Positions 36,340 to 44,636 of a DNA stretch of 64,000 nt are shown piece by piece. The translations under genes and the position numbers were made by a program. Numbering within the stretch: position 1 is the first letter of the stretch; each line of letters begins with the position of its first letter. Below the pieces are notes generated by a model. The model was not told the origin of the DNA, made no database searches, and saw nothing but the letters and a program-made list of their open reading frames with translations. The DNA is from Methanobacteriota archaeon (GTDB taxonomy: Archaea > Methanobacteriota > Methanobacteria > Methanobacteriales > Methanobacteriaceae): assembly GCA_023440975.1 (NCBI GenBank), contig JAEZRD010000005.1, positions 23,286 through 87,285 of the forward strand, given 5' to 3'.

Positions 36340-36377
36340 TAGTTTATTCTTTTATTTTTAATCAAAAGATTAAACTA
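36340..36377 (+). terminator. Terminator hairpin after rps27e
   Basis: A 14-bp stem with one mismatch (TAGTTTATTCTTTT opposite AAAAGATTAAACTA), with about 10 bases in the loop, begins 15 bases after the rps27e stop codon and is followed by T-rich sequence. Confidence 0.55.
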
Positions 36378-36477
36378 TTTTATTTAGTTTTTTTTTAATT
36401 TTATATAAAATATAAATAAAGATTTCATATTAAAAAAATAAATTTTTTATATAAATCTTAAAATTTCAGGTGTTCAA

Positions 36478-37260
36478 ATGGTAAGAAAAAGTCAAGAATG
36501 GCCACAAGAAGGAGAACTTATTGTAGGAACTGTTTATAAAGTTCTCAATTATGGTGCATTCGCAAAACTCGAAGAATATTCTGGAAAAGAAGCTTTTATT
36601 CATATTTCTGAAGTTTCATCTGGTTGGGTTAAAAATATTCGAGATCATGTAAGAGAAAACCAAAAAATTGTTGCTCGAGTATTAAGAGTAAACCCACGTA
36701 AAGGGCATGTTGATGCATCTTTAAAAAGAATCAGAGAAGATCAAAGAACAAAAAAGATTCAACAATGGAAAATTGAACAAAAAGCAGAAAAATTCTTAGA
36801 GTTAGCAGCTAAATCCTTAGATAAAGATTTAAACACAGCTTATAAAGAAGTTGGTTATGAAATCATGGATATCTATGGGGATGTTTATGGTGCATTCGAA
36901 ATTGCTGCTGATGAAGGTGTATCTTCACTTACTGAAGAAGGAATTGACGAAACATGGGCTAAAGCTATTACAGAAGTAGCTGAAAATAATATTACTCCTC
37001 CAGAAGTTCATATAACTGGTTATGTGGATATAGAAAATTATGAACCTAACGGTGTTGAAATAATTAAAAAAGCTTTACAATCAGCACAAAGAATGAAAGA
37101 TGTGGAAGTTCAATGTGTTGGTGCTCCACGTTATAGAATCACTGTTAAATCTACAGATTATATTTTAGCTGAAAAAACTCTTAAAAAAGCTGCTGATAAA
37201 TGTCTTAAAATCATTGAAGATTCTAATGGTAAAGGCGAATTTTTACGTGAATTAGATTAA
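36478..37260 (+). CDS. eif2a: Translation initiation factor aIF2 subunit alpha
   Basis: The alpha subunit of the trimeric archaeal IF2 supports delivery of initiator tRNA and also binds mRNA ends. The 260-residue protein has an N-terminal S1 domain (residues about 12-85; GELIVGTVYKVLNYGAFAKL, GKEAFIHISEVSSGWVKNI, GHVDASLKRI), a central helical domain and a C-terminal alpha/beta domain (VDIENYEPNGVEIIKKAL). AGGTG precedes the ATG. The order aif2a, nop10, PAC2 protein is a classic archaeal operon. Confidence 0.96.
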   Translation: MVRKSQEWPQEGELIVGTVYKVLNYGAFAKLEEYSGKEAFIHISEVSSGWVKNIRDHVRENQKIVARVLRVNPRKGHVDASLKRIREDQRTKKIQQWKIEQKAEKFLELAAKSLDKDLNTAYKEVGYEIMDIYGDVYGAFEIAADEGVSSLTEEGIDETWAKAITEVAENNITPPEVHITGYVDIENYEPNGVEIIKKALQSAQRMKDVEVQCVGAPRYRITVKSTDYILAEKTLKKAADKCLKIIEDSNGKGEFLRELD

Positions 37261-37316
37261 ATAAAATTATTTTTTTATTTATATCTTTTAACTCTTTTTT
37301 TAGTTAGTGATTTAAG

Positions 37317-37484
37317 ATGAAAATGAAAATGCGTAAATGTCCTTCATGTGATACTTACACTATCAAGGATGTTTGTCCTAATTGTGGTGGAGAATTAAAA
37401 GTAGTTTATCCGCCAAAATATTCAATTGAAGATAAATATGGGAAATATCGTCGGAAATTGAAAGAGGAAATGGTTAATAAATAA
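37317..37484 (+). CDS. nop10: H/ACA ribonucleoprotein subunit Nop10
   Basis: Nop10 is a small protein of the archaeal H/ACA RNP, which carries out guide-directed pseudouridylation with Cbf5, Gar1 and L7Ae. The 55-residue protein has a zinc ribbon (CPSCDTYTIKDVCPNCGG) and the linker and helix PPKYSIEDKYGKYRRKLKEE, matching the family in full. The ATG at 37317 has AGTGAT five bases upstream; ATG codons two and four codons later are possible. It lies between aif2a and the PAC2 gene. Confidence 0.95.
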   Translation: MKMKMRKCPSCDTYTIKDVCPNCGGELKVVYPPKYSIEDKYGKYRRKLKEEMVNK

Positions 37485-37507
37485 CATTCCTTTGAAGGAG
37501 GAATAAT

Positions 37508-38278
37508 ATGAAAAATACTCAAATTAATGTAATTGAAGAGGTTACTTTAGATAATCCTATTTTTATTGAAGCACTTCCTGGTATTGGTCATGTAGGTAAA
37601 TTAGCTGCAGATCATATGATTGATGAGTTAGGTGCTACAAAATTTGCTGAAATTTACTCTCCTCATTTTCCTCCACAAGTATTTGTTGGAAAAGATGGAA
37701 TAATTGAGTGTATGGTAAATGAACTTTATTATTTAAAATCTCAAGGTGAAGATGAAAGAGATTTTATTATATTAGTTGGTAATACTCAAGGATTATCTCC
37801 TGAAGGTCAATATGAGTTATGTGGTATAATTTTAGATTTTGTCGAAAGTTATGGAGTTAAACAATTATTTACTTTAGGAGGGTTAGCTACAGGCAGACCC
37901 GTTGAAGAAACTAATGTTTTTGGTGCAGCTACAAATATTGAAAATATTGAACTTCTTAAAGAAGCGAATATTGAAATACGTTCTGCTGATGGTGGAATTG
38001 TAGGAGCATCAGGATTATTATTAGGTTTAGGAAAGTTAAGAAAAATGTCTGGGGCTTGTTTAATGGGTGAAACTCCAGGTTACTTTATTGATGCTGAGGC
38101 TGCTGAGGCTATTCTAGAAAAATTAACTTCAATTTTAAAATTAACTATTAACACAGATAAACTAGAAGAAAGAGCTGAAGAGACTAGAAAATTATTATCT
38201 CAAGCTCAACAAATGGAACAAGATATGGTAAATAATTCTATGGGTCAATCTGATGATGATCTTAGATATATAGGATAA
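37508..38278 (+). CDS. PAC2-family proteasome-assembly-chaperone-like protein
   Basis: PAC2-family proteins in archaea resemble eukaryotic proteasome assembly chaperones, and some homologues bind proteasome alpha subunits. The 256-residue protein shows EALPGIGHVGKLAADHMID near residue 18, FPPQVFV near 55, LVGNTQGLSPEGQYELC near 88, TLGGLATGRPVEE near 124 and GASGLLLGLGKLR near 160, all typical of the family, with a charged helical tail. A strong GAAGGAGG site precedes the ATG. It ends the aif2a-nop10 operon. Confidence 0.93.
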   Translation: MKNTQINVIEEVTLDNPIFIEALPGIGHVGKLAADHMIDELGATKFAEIYSPHFPPQVFVGKDGIIECMVNELYYLKSQGEDERDFIILVGNTQGLSPEGQYELCGIILDFVESYGVKQLFTLGGLATGRPVEETNVFGAATNIENIELLKEANIEIRSADGGIVGASGLLLGLGKLRKMSGACLMGETPGYFIDAEAAEAILEKLTSILKLTINTDKLEERAEETRKLLSQAQQMEQDMVNNSMGQSDDDLRYIG

Positions 38279-38428
38279 AATTATCTTTATCTTTTCATTT
38301 TTTTTATTATTTTTTTTAAAGTCATTATCTTAAATATTTAAGGAATCTTAATATTAAGATTTAACTAATTTTTTTTTTTATTTTAAAAAATTTTATTATT
38401 ATAAAATATTATTATAGGTTAGATAAAA

Positions 38429-39616
38429 ATGCTTCAAATTGCAGTTACAGGAAAACCAAACGTTGGTAAATCATCATTTTTTAATTCTGCTACTGCATCA
38501 AAAGTTGAAATGGCTAATTATCCATTTACAACTATAGATGCAAATAAAGCAGTTGCTCATGTTACTTGTAAATGTCCATGTAAGGAATTAAATCTTACAT
38601 GTAACCCTAGAAACTCTATTTGTATCGATGGTACAAGACTTATCCCTATAGAACTTATTGATGTGGCAGGTTTAGTTCCAGGTGCTCATGAAGGTAAAGG
38701 TTTGGGAAATAAGTTTTTAGATGATTTAACTCAGGCTAAAGTATTTCTTCATGTGATAGATGCTTCAGGATCTACAGATGAAGAAGGAAATCCGGTTGAA
38801 TTAGGGTCTCATGATCCATTAGATGATATTGGTTTTCTTGAAGATGAAATAGTAATGTGGATGTATGGAATACTTAATAGAAATTGGACTAGATTAATTC
38901 GTAAAGTTGGTGCTGAACATTTAGATATTTCTAAAGTTGTTTATGATCAATTATCTGGAACAGGAATAATGCTTGAAGATATTATTGAAGCAATGCGAGG
39001 GTTTGAACAAGATTATACTAAATGGGAAAAAGATGATCTTGTTGAATTAACTCGAAGAATTTTGAAAATTGCTAAACCGATGTTAATTATTGCTAATAAA
39101 GCGGATTTACCTGGTGCGGATAAGAATATTGAAAGAATTAAGGAAAATTATCCTAATGTAATACCAACATCTGCGGAATCTGAACTTGCTCTAGTAAGAG
39201 CTGCTGAGTCAGGATTAATAAGTTATGTTTCAGGTGATTCAGATTTTGAGATATTAAAACCTGATGAATTGAATGATGTCCAAACTAAAGCGTTAGAATA
39301 TATTAGAACTAATATTTTGGGTAAATATGGCAGTACTGGTATTCAAGAAGCTTTAAATAAAGCAGTTTTTGAATTACTTAATATGATTGTTGTTTATCCT
39401 GTTCAAGATGAACATAAATTTACAGATCAAAAAGGTAATGTTCTTCCTGATGGAATTTTAGTCCCTAAGGGTTCTAATCCTCATGAATTAGCTTATATAA
39501 TTCATACGGATATTGGTGATAAATTCATGTTTGCTGTTGATGCTAGAAAGAATATGCGTATTGCTAGTGATTATGAATTAGTTGATGGAGATATTATTAG
39601 TATCACAACAAGATAA
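38429..39616 (+). CDS. Obg-related GTP-binding protein, YchF/Rbg type
   Basis: This translation-associated P-loop protein belongs to the Obg family; archaeal members are larger than bacterial YchF. The 395-residue protein has GKPNVGKSSFFNS at residue 7, DVAGLVPGAHEGKGLGNKFL near 82 (G3), NKAD near 227 (G4) and a C-terminal TGS-like domain (VYPVQDEHKFTDQKGNVLPD, then AVDARKNMRI). A cysteine-rich insert near 50-67 (CKCPCKELNLTCNPRNSIC) is typical of archaeal members. It could act as an ATPase or GTPase; the NxxD form of G4 is NKAD, which suits GTP. Confidence 0.92.
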   Translation: MLQIAVTGKPNVGKSSFFNSATASKVEMANYPFTTIDANKAVAHVTCKCPCKELNLTCNPRNSICIDGTRLIPIELIDVAGLVPGAHEGKGLGNKFLDDLTQAKVFLHVIDASGSTDEEGNPVELGSHDPLDDIGFLEDEIVMWMYGILNRNWTRLIRKVGAEHLDISKVVYDQLSGTGIMLEDIIEAMRGFEQDYTKWEKDDLVELTRRILKIAKPMLIIANKADLPGADKNIERIKENYPNVIPTSAESELALVRAAESGLISYVSGDSDFEILKPDELNDVQTKALEYIRTNILGKYGSTGIQEALNKAVFELLNMIVVYPVQDEHKFTDQKGNVLPDGILVPKGSNPHELAYIIHTDIGDKFMFAVDARKNMRIASDYELVDGDIISITTR

Positions 39617-39733
39617 AAATATATTTTTATTATTTATTTTTTTTTTAAAATTTTAACTCATTTTTTATAAAAACGTTAACTTTTTTTTATAGTTTGTATA
39701 ATATTCTAGTAATTATCTAATGAGGTGATAATT

Positions 39734-41236
39734 ATGACAAAGAAAATATTGACAAGCAATAAAGGTTCTCCTGTAGTTAATGACCAATCATCTATTACAA
39801 CAGGTGAAAAATCAAGTTATGTGATGTTACAAGATACATATCTTGTAGAAAAATTAGCTCATTTTGATAGAGAAAGAATACCTGAAAGGGTGGTTCATGC
39901 AAAGGGAGCAGGGGCTCATGGATATTTTGAAGTTACAAATGACCTTTCTAAATATACTAGAGCTAAATTTTTATCTGAGGTAGGTAAAAAAACTGATGTA
40001 TTTGTTCGAATGTCTACTGTAGGTGGTGAAAGAGGTTCTGCTGATTCAAAAAGAGATCCTAGAGGTTTTGCAGTTAAATTTTATACAGAAGAAGGAAATT
40101 ATGATTTAGTTGGGAATAATACTCCTATATTTTTTATAAGAGATGCAATTAAATTTCCTGATTTTATACATACTCAAAAAAGGCATCCTGGTTCAAATTT
40201 ACCTGATGCAAATATGGTTTGGGATTTTTTTTCATTAACTCCTGAAACTTTACATCAACTTACATTTTTATTCACGGATAGGGGAACACCTCAAGGTTTT
40301 AGACATATGCATGGATTTTCATCACATGCTTATATGTGGTATACTGAAAATGAAGAGTATGTTTGGGTTAAATATCATTTCTTAACAAAACAAGGAATAA
40401 AAAATTTTACTGATGAGGAATCAATTAAAGTAGCTGGTGAAAATCCAGATTATGCAACTGAAGATTTGTATAATTCTATTGAAAATGGGGATTATCCTAA
40501 GTGGGATGTTTTTGTTCAAATAATGACAAATGAAGAAGCTAAAAATTACAAATTTGATCCATTTGACATAACCAAAGTGTGGTATCATTCTGATTATCCT
40601 TTAATTCCATTAGGAAAACTAGTTTTAAATAAAAATCCAGTTAATTATTTTAATGAAGTGGAACAAGTGGCATTTGCACCTTCTAATTTTGTGCCAGGTA
40701 TAGGACCATCTCCAGATAAATTATTACAAGGACGTTTGTTTGCTTATGAAGATACTCAAAGGTGGCGATTAGGGGCGAATCATCATCAAATTCCAATTAA
40801 TAAACCAAAAAATTTAGTTTATTCTTATCAAAGAGAGGGACCAATGAATATTGATGAGGAGAATCCATACCCAAATTATTATCCAAACTCTGTAAATGGT
40901 CCTGAACCCGAAATATCTTTTAAACCTCCGAATATAGAAGTTCAAGCTGTAATCAATAGGCACACTCAAACTTCGGAAGATGTAGATTTTGAACAAGTTA
41001 GGGAATTTTATAACAGAGTTTTAAATGATGAAGATAAGGCACATTTAATATCTAATATATTGGGTAGTATTAGTCATGCTGATGAGAATATTCAGTATAG
41101 ACAAACTGCATTATTTTTTAAAGCAGATTCTGATTATGGAACTAGAATATCTGAAGGTCTTGGTTTAGATATTGAGATTGTTAAAAAATTATCTAGTATG
41201 TCTCAAGAAAATAGAGTTAAAGCTACATTTAAGTAA
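39734..41236 (+). CDS. kat: Haem catalase (monofunctional, small-subunit)
   Basis: Catalase breaks hydrogen peroxide into water and oxygen. The roughly 500-residue protein has the active-site histidine in VVHAKGAGAHGYFEV near residue 58, the asparagine in GNNTPIFFIRDAIKFPDFIH near 132, and the proximal haem tyrosine in RLFAYEDTQRWRLGANH near 340. Length matches clade 3 small-subunit catalases. The ATG at 39734 lies nine bases after GAGGTGA; the GTG at 39725 is part of that site. Methanobrevibacter-type methanogens lack haem synthesis, and the characterised M. arboriphilus enzyme needs haem from outside. It stands alone between ychF and cfbD. Confidence 0.97.
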   Translation: MTKKILTSNKGSPVVNDQSSITTGEKSSYVMLQDTYLVEKLAHFDRERIPERVVHAKGAGAHGYFEVTNDLSKYTRAKFLSEVGKKTDVFVRMSTVGGERGSADSKRDPRGFAVKFYTEEGNYDLVGNNTPIFFIRDAIKFPDFIHTQKRHPGSNLPDANMVWDFFSLTPETLHQLTFLFTDRGTPQGFRHMHGFSSHAYMWYTENEEYVWVKYHFLTKQGIKNFTDEESIKVAGENPDYATEDLYNSIENGDYPKWDVFVQIMTNEEAKNYKFDPFDITKVWYHSDYPLIPLGKLVLNKNPVNYFNEVEQVAFAPSNFVPGIGPSPDKLLQGRLFAYEDTQRWRLGANHHQIPINKPKNLVYSYQREGPMNIDEENPYPNYYPNSVNGPEPEISFKPPNIEVQAVINRHTQTSEDVDFEQVREFYNRVLNDEDKAHLISNILGSISHADENIQYRQTALFFKADSDYGTRISEGLGLDIEIVKKLSSMSQENRVKATFK

Positions 41237-41372
41237 AAAAATATTTATTTAACATTTAATTAGCTTTTTATTTTTTCTTTTTTTATTTTTTAGTAACTTA
41301 TATTAATTGTGTTATTAATAAATTATAATAAGTTAAATTATTAAGAATTATTTATTTTAGGTGAAAAAATTG

Positions 41373-42470
41373 ATGCATCCACGTCCAAGTCCAATTGCGG
41401 CTTCATTATATACTTTAAGAGATTTAAATGTTGATGTTATAATTATGCATGGTCCTCACGGTTGTTGTTTTAGAACTGGTAGACTTCTTGAAACTGATGG
41501 TGTTAGGGTTGTTACAACCGCTATGGCAGAAAATGATTTTATTTTAGGAGCTTCAGATAAACTTGAAGAAACTCTTAAAGAAGCTAATGAAATGTTTCAT
41601 CCTAAACTTATAGGTATTGTTGGTACTTGTGCAAGTATGATTATTGGGGAAGATTTAAAAGAACCTATTGAAAAATTAAACTTGGATGCAACAGTTTTAC
41701 CTGTAGCATCTCATGGTGGATTTGGAGAGGGGGATAATACTGAAGGGGCTATTGCTGTGTTAGAATCTGCAGTTGAAAATGAGGTTATTGCTAAAGAAGA
41801 AGCAGATCGTCAAATTAGGATGCTTAAATTAGCTACAAAAGTTGAAAAGACTAGAGGAATGGCTAAAGGTAAATATATTAAACCTAATTTTGGGGATAAT
41901 AAAGAAAAAGTAGCTAAACACATTGTAAAGGCTTTAAAAAATAATAGAAAAGTTGCTTTTGTATTAAATGCTAAGAAAGAAACTTCTTACCTTTTTGCAG
42001 ATATAATAAATTTTGATTATAGGCAAATTAATCCAGAAAATAAACCTATTATTATTGCAAATTTGGATGATAATATTGGTCTTCCTAGAATAAGAGAACA
42101 TGCTAAAAATATTAAAAATGATTTATCTGAGAATAATGTTAAAATTGATTATATTACTGGTGGTTTAGATGAGTATCCAGTTACTCCAAGAAAAGCTGAA
42201 GAAATTCTTAAAAATAATGATTTTGATTTAGTTGTTGTCTTTGGAGTTCCTCATGCATTGTATATAGAAGATATTAATTGTGAATCTGTAGCAATTACTG
42301 ATGGTCCTAGATTGGTTGAACCATTGAGAGATTTAGGTTATACTTATGTTGTGGCTGAGTTAGATGCTCATTCAAAAACTTTAGGGACTAGAAATATTGT
42401 TGATTCTGATTTTGGTATGATGATTAGATCTGTAATTAGTTGGGAAAATGAGAAATCTAATGGAGAATAA
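41373..42470 (+). CDS. cfbD: Ni-sirohydrochlorin a,c-diamide reductive cyclase, NifD-like subunit CfbD
   Basis: CfbD, with the NifH-like CfbC, reduces Ni-sirohydrochlorin a,c-diamide and forms ring E on the way to coenzyme F430 of methyl-CoM reductase. The protein of about 365 residues starts MHPRPSPIAASLYTLRDL and has conserved cysteines in GPHGCCFRTGR near residue 32 and VGTCASMI near 88, as in the short nitrogenase-like homologues. The ATG at 41373 (or TTG at 41370) follows TTAGGTGA; the GTG at 41361 is part of the site. hisH follows four bases after the stop. The cfbC partner is not in the window. Confidence 0.93.
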   Translation: MHPRPSPIAASLYTLRDLNVDVIIMHGPHGCCFRTGRLLETDGVRVVTTAMAENDFILGASDKLEETLKEANEMFHPKLIGIVGTCASMIIGEDLKEPIEKLNLDATVLPVASHGGFGEGDNTEGAIAVLESAVENEVIAKEEADRQIRMLKLATKVEKTRGMAKGKYIKPNFGDNKEKVAKHIVKALKNNRKVAFVLNAKKETSYLFADIINFDYRQINPENKPIIIANLDDNIGLPRIREHAKNIKNDLSENNVKIDYITGGLDEYPVTPRKAEEILKNNDFDLVVVFGVPHALYIEDINCESVAITDGPRLVEPLRDLGYTYVVAELDAHSKTLGTRNIVDSDFGMMIRSVISWENEKSNGE

Positions 42471-42474
42471 TTAG

Positions 42475-43071
42475 ATGATTACAATTATTGATTATAAAAG
42501 TGGAAATCTTAGAAGTATTCATAATGGTTTTACAAAGATTGGTTATGAAGCAGAAATTACTAGTGATCCTGAAAGAATAGCAAATGCAGATTTTTTAGTT
42601 CTTCCGGGGGTTGGAGCTTTTGGAAGTGTTATGGATAATATTGAACCTTTTAAAGATGTGATTTATGAACATATTAATGATGATAAACCTTTTTTAGGTA
42701 TTTGTTTAGGTCTTCAAATTCTTTTATCTAGTAGTGAAGAGGCACCCGGAGTTAAAGGTTTAGGTATTTTTAAAGGACAGGTTAAAAAGATTCCTGAAGG
42801 TAGGAAAATACCTCATATGGGTTGGAATAAATTAAATGTTAAGAAAAATTGTCCTATTTTAAAAGATATGGATGGGGAATATTTTTATTTTGTTCATTCG
42901 TATTATGCTAATCCTGATGATGAAGAAGTAATATCTGGGGTTACTGATTATGGTGTTGATTTAGTAGCTTCATTATCTAATAATAATTGTTTTGCTACAC
43001 AATTTCATCCAGAAAAAAGTGGAATTTCAGGTTTGAAAATTTTAAAGAAATTTGTTAATCTTGAAAAATAG
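42475..43071 (+). CDS. hisH: Imidazole glycerol phosphate synthase subunit HisH
   Basis: HisH is the glutaminase subunit that passes ammonia to HisF. The 198-residue class I amidotransferase has the nucleophile cysteine in FLGICLGLQILL near residue 78 and the His-Glu pair in FATQFHPEKSG near 178, with VLPGVGAFG near 42 forming the oxyanion strand region. It begins four bases after cfbD, an operon with no obvious metabolic link. hisF is 28 kb upstream. It converges on the first Ig-like protein gene. Confidence 0.96.
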   Translation: MITIIDYKSGNLRSIHNGFTKIGYEAEITSDPERIANADFLVLPGVGAFGSVMDNIEPFKDVIYEHINDDKPFLGICLGLQILLSSSEEAPGVKGLGIFKGQVKKIPEGRKIPHMGWNKLNVKKNCPILKDMDGEYFYFVHSYYANPDDEEVISGVTDYGVDLVASLSNNNCFATQFHPEKSGISGLKILKKFVNLEK

Positions 43072-43085
43072 TTTTTTGAAAAAAG

Positions 43086-43127
43086 TTAAATGTTGGAAGA
43101 ATGAGTTTAAATTCAGACTTCCTTTAA
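43086..43127. terminator. Stem-loop between convergent hisH and surface-protein gene
   Basis: Nested arms TTAAA/TTTAA (43086-43090, 43123-43127) and GGAAG/CTTCC (43095-43099, 43118-43122) enclose an AT-rich loop in the 80-bp gap between two converging genes. T-runs occur on both sides in the direction of each transcript. Confidence 0.4.
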
Positions 43128-43152
43128 TATTCTTATTTTGATTTTTAGTTAA

Positions 43153-44292
43153 CTATGCATTTTTGATTATTAATGTATTAGTTGTACTGGTACTAGCAAA
43201 GAATGTGTTTCCCGCGTAAGAAAATTTAGCTTGGTATGTTCCAGCTGTTAATTTTATTGGTAAGTTTGCATATCCATTGCTGCCTGTAGTTACAGTATAA
43301 GTTTTTGTTGTTTTACCTATAGTTAATTTAACAGTTAACTTAGCTTGTGGGATTAATAATCCATTGTTTTCTCTAACATTTAATGTAAGATTTTTTCCTT
43401 TAGTAACAGTGATTGTATTATTATTTACTCCACTTGCAGTTATTGTTGTAGGCATTTTGTGTGTTGTTGGGTAAATTGTAATGTTACTGGTTCTACTACA
43501 ACCATAAGTTGTACTATTTCCATTGTAAGTACAAGTTACTGTATATTTCCCTACTCCTAAGTTGATTGGGTATAATCCGTATCCGTAACCATTAGTTGTT
43601 GAGGAGTAAGTTTTGGAAGTTTTACCATTACTAATTGTGAAGTATACAGTTTGTCCATTTAAAAGATAACCATATTGGTTGAATAAGATAGTTCTATAAT
43701 ATTCTCCTTTTCTGTTAACTTCAAAATTATCTTGTATGAATCCTGTAGCTATTTTTAAAACTGTAAAGTTTTTAAAATTTGTATCATTATCGTGGAAAGC
43801 TAATACGCTATAAGATCCAGGGGATAATTCAATGTTTAAAAATGCTTGACCATTAATATCTGTTGTTGCCCAATAGATTTTGCTTTTTCCATCACTTAGT
43901 CGGGTTAAATTTAATCCAATATGTTGTCCAATTATATGATTACCATTACTGGCATTGGTAACATTTATGGTTAAGTTTTTTGCGGTTCCATATGTTTGTG
44001 TGAAGTTTGCAATAGTTATGTTTACTTTATTGGAGGTGCTATTTTCACTAGTAATATTTGTAGTGTTTGAGTTAGAATCACCATCAGTACTTGTTTTTTG
44101 TATATTTTCTGCATATGCTGCTTGATTTGAGCTGTCTTGATGAACAGTTCCTACTATTTGATTATTGTTGACATTAGTATTATTGGAGGTTAATGTTCCA
44201 TTATTTATGCCTGCTGCAGAAACTGCAGACAATGATATTAGAATAACTGAGAATAATAATAATGTTATGAGAATTTTATTATTTTTTTTCAT
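43153..44292 (-). CDS. Secreted Ig-like repeat protein, adhesin-like, copy 1
   Basis: This is a predicted secreted cell-surface protein. It has a signal peptide of about 26 residues (KILITLLLFSVILISLSAVSAA), an Asn/Ser/Thr-rich low-complexity segment to about residue 90, then three beta-rich domains of the Ig-like type used in methanobacterial adhesin-like proteins (TYGTAKNLTINVTNASNG near 102; GYLLNGQTVYFTISNGKTSK near 207; TVTKGKNLTLNVRENNGLLI near 297). Many N-x-S/T sequons suggest N-glycosylation. I see no C-terminal membrane helix, so attachment is unclear. Its neighbour is a clear paralogue of almost the same length. Confidence 0.85.
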   Translation of the reverse strand: MKKNNKILITLLLFSVILISLSAVSAAGINNGTLTSNNTNVNNNQIVGTVHQDSSNQAAYAENIQKTSTDGDSNSNTTNITSENSTSNKVNITIANFTQTYGTAKNLTINVTNASNGNHIIGQHIGLNLTRLSDGKSKIYWATTDINGQAFLNIELSPGSYSVLAFHDNDTNFKNFTVLKIATGFIQDNFEVNRKGEYYRTILFNQYGYLLNGQTVYFTISNGKTSKTYSSTTNGYGYGLYPINLGVGKYTVTCTYNGNSTTYGCSRTSNITIYPTTHKMPTTITASGVNNNTITVTKGKNLTLNVRENNGLLIPQAKLTVKLTIGKTTKTYTVTTGSNGYANLPIKLTAGTYQAKFSYAGNTFFASTSTTNTLIIKNA

Positions 44293-44331
44293 ATTATTTA
44301 TTTCTCTTTAAATTTAATTTTTTAAAAATAG

Positions 44332-44408
44332 CTATCAAAAAAATGATAGTCATATTACTTAATTAGTATTTGTTTTATTTAAATATTGTTATTAACCTTT
44401 TTAGGTTA
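44332..44408 (-). promoter_or_regulatory. Upstream inverted repeats of surface-protein copy 1
   Basis: Two perfect inverted repeats lie upstream of the copy-1 gene: CTATCA-A6-TGATAG at 44332-44349 and TAACCT-TTTT-AGGTTA at 44393-44408. On the minus strand a TATA-like TATTTAAATA (about 44370-44383) lies between them, so the first would sit at the start of transcription and the second upstream of TATA. Both may be regulator sites; the rest of the 344-bp gap is AT-rich without ORFs. Confidence 0.4.
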
Positions 44409-44594
44409 TTTTATCGTTTTTTTAGGTGTATTAATCTAATTTAAATCTAAATTGTTATTAATTTGTTTTAAAAATCTTATTTTAAATTTTACTTTGTGTA
44501 ATATATTTTTTACTTATTCTAAAGGTGTAACTTATTTTTTACATACCCTATTGTTAAGGCAAAAATATTGAAAAAATAAAAAAAGTATAAAAAG

Positions 44595-44617
44595 TTAGGA
44601 AGATAAAATTTTCCTAA
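44595..44617 (-). terminator. Terminator hairpin after surface-protein copy 2
   Basis: A perfect 7-bp stem (TTAGGAA / TTCCTAA) with a 9-base loop starts 20 bases beyond the stop codon on the minus strand and is followed in that direction by a T-rich tract. Confidence 0.55.
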
Positions 44618-44636
44618 AAAAAATTAAAAATTTATT

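Noticed and set aside
41373..42470. Nitrogenase NifD or chlorophyll-type reductase
   Set aside because: The protein is only about 365 residues, lacks nitrogenase FeMo-cofactor motifs and neighbours, and its N-terminus fits CfbD of F430 synthesis.
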